A stretch of DNA of 7,185 nt from Spirochaetaceae bacterium (GTDB lineage: Bacteria > Spirochaetota > Spirochaetia > Treponematales > Breznakiellaceae): assembly GCA_031267955.1 (NCBI GenBank), contig JAIRYB010000225.1, positions 1 to 7,185 of the forward strand, in the 5' to 3' direction. Below are positions 6,266 through 7,185 of this stretch, piece after piece. The notes beneath the pieces were generated by a model, which worked only from the letters and a program-made list of their open reading frames with translations, was not told where the DNA came from and did no database searches. Position 1 is the stretch's first letter; every line of letters starts with the position of its first letter. Made by a program: the position numbers and the translations under genes.

Positions 6266-7185
6266 ATGGGGCCGCTTAAAAGCGCCATTGTCGGCCTGGG
6301 CCGTATCGCGAGCCTTTTGGAAGACGACAGCCTGCGGGAAAAGCCCTGCACCCACGCCGGCGCGATTGTTGCCGGCGGCGATTGCCGCCTTGTCGCCGGA
6401 GCCGATACAGATCCGGGCAGGCGGCGTCTTTTTGCCGAACGCTGGGGGGTCCCGGTATACGGGGACGCGGCGGCCATGCTCGCCGAACACAGGCCGGACA
6501 TCCTCCATATCGCTACCCGCCCGGACAGCCACTACGCTTACTGCCGCCTCGCCGCGGAATACGGCGTCCGGGCGGCGGTCTGCGAAAAGCCCCTGGCCGC
6601 CAGCCTCGCGGAGGCGCGGAAGATCGCCGCGCTTCACAAAAGCGGCAGTATACGCATCATTACCAACCATGAGCGCCGCTATTCCGCCGATTACCTGGAA
6701 GCGGCCGCAATACTTTCGGGAAACCGGCTCGGCCCGCTTCTTGGGGCAAGCGCGGCGCTTTACATGGGAAAAAACCAGCGCCTTATCGACGTGCTCTGGC
6801 ACGACGGCACCCACCTTGCGGATGCCCTTATGTTCCTGACCGGCGCCCGGCTCAGGCACAAAAAACATTGGGGCGCGAAACTTTCTTCCTGTTCCGGGAC
6901 GGCCTGGCTTGCGGGGTATCTGGAACCCCTTCAGACGGGCGGCTCTTCCGGAACAGATGCCGGTGTTCGCGGCGCGGAAAACCCGGTACCGTTTGTCATG
7001 GAAACCGGCGCGGGGCGGGATCATCTGGTATTCGAGCTTGGGTTTTCCTGCGAGCGCGGAAAGCTGCGTATCGGCAACGCGGTGTTTGAAGTCTGGGAAA
7101 GCGCCCCCTGTCCTTACGCGGAGAAGTTCCGTTCCCTCGAAAAAACGCGGGACGGCTTTGACGGCCCCACGGGCTACTTTGCGAA
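6266..7185 (+). CDS. Gfo/Idh/MocA-family NAD(P)-dependent oxidoreductase, 3' end cut off by the window
   Basis: The frame is open for 306 codons from the ATG at 6266 to the right edge with no stop. The N terminus is a Rossmann fold with the dinucleotide-binding turn G-L-G-R-I-A (residues 10-15). It is followed by A-T-R-P-D-S-H-Y (83-90) and the C-E-K-P-L-A block (106-111), whose Lys is the conserved active-site residue of the family. The block D-V-L-W-H-D-G-T-H-L-A-D (175-186) carries the histidine region typical of the catalytic domain. Members oxidise or reduce sugars, inositols and sugar nucleotides; the substrate here is unknown. The insert K-P-C-T-H-A-G-A (26-33) just after the turn suggests a distinct subgroup. 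The ATG abuts the pump stop codon with no gap, in the same frame, and only a weak GGAA (6257-6260) precedes it, so translation probably depends on ribosomes finishing the pump gene. It is likely the last visible gene of the operon, without an obvious role in efflux. Confidence 0.85.
   Translation, partial: MGPLKSAIVGLGRIASLLEDDSLREKPCTHAGAIVAGGDCRLVAGADTDPGRRRLFAERWGVPVYGDAAAMLAEHRPDILHIATRPDSHYAYCRLAAEYGVRAAVCEKPLAASLAEARKIAALHKSGSIRIITNHERRYSADYLEAAAILSGNRLGPLLGASAALYMGKNQRLIDVLWHDGTHLADALMFLTGARLRHKKHWGAKLSSCSGTAWLAGYLEPLQTGGSSGTDAGVRGAENPVPFVMETGAGRDHLVFELGFSCERGKLRIGNAVFEVWESAPCPYAEKFRSLEKTRDGFDGPTGYFA

Noticed and set aside
5453..7024. Long open frame of over 500 codons on the minus strand, antisense to the pump 3' end and the oxidoreductase.
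   Set aside because: Its product is rich in Arg, His and Gly with no motif, it has no clear ribosome binding site, and it lies opposite two well-supported genes. It is an artefact of GC-rich codon usage.
1..7185. Defence system, mobile element, CRISPR array or secondary-metabolite cluster.
   Set aside because: No transposase, integrase, repeat-spacer pattern, nuclease, toxin or biosynthetic domain is visible; all long genes belong to well-known housekeeping or efflux families.

Overview
This window looks like an ordinary chromosomal segment of a GC-rich, double-membraned bacterium. It is dominated by one tripartite RND efflux operon on the + strand. No phage, insertion sequence, CRISPR array, tRNA or rRNA is visible. 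The best lineage guess is a spirochaete of the Treponema type, held with moderate confidence. It rests on the gene order (outer-membrane channel, adaptor, RND pump) and on the adaptor lacking the usual alpha-helical hairpin, both of which match the BesC-BesA-BesB pump of Borrelia.

Layout: (1) positions 1-68, minus strand, hold the first 22 complete codons of an FmdE-family protein that runs off the left edge. (2) Positions 69-577 are a long divergent intergenic region with a promoter candidate for each direction, a perfect 13-bp inverted repeat, a larger GC-rich imperfect hairpin, an A-tract and a TTACAAT direct repeat. (3) Positions 578-1918 encode a TolC-type outer-membrane channel. (4) Positions 2043-3092 encode a short membrane-fusion (adaptor) protein with a GTG start. 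(5) Positions 3095-6265 encode the 1056-residue inner-membrane RND pump. (6) Positions 6266-7185 hold the first 306 codons of a Gfo/Idh/MocA-family oxidoreductase, open at the right edge.

The three efflux proteins should form one envelope-spanning machine. The RND protein captures substrates in the inner membrane and periplasm using the proton gradient, the adaptor links it to the channel, and the TolC-type protein provides the outer-membrane exit. Substrates cannot be read from sequence. The oxidoreductase starts directly after the pump stop codon, in the same frame, so it is probably co-transcribed, but no functional link to efflux is evident.

The points most worth a second look are the hairpin-less adaptor with its long Ala/Gly-rich linker, the non-canonical proton-relay residues of the pump (one TM4 aspartate and the TM10 lysine are replaced), and the structured divergent control region. 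I found no convincing new biological system.
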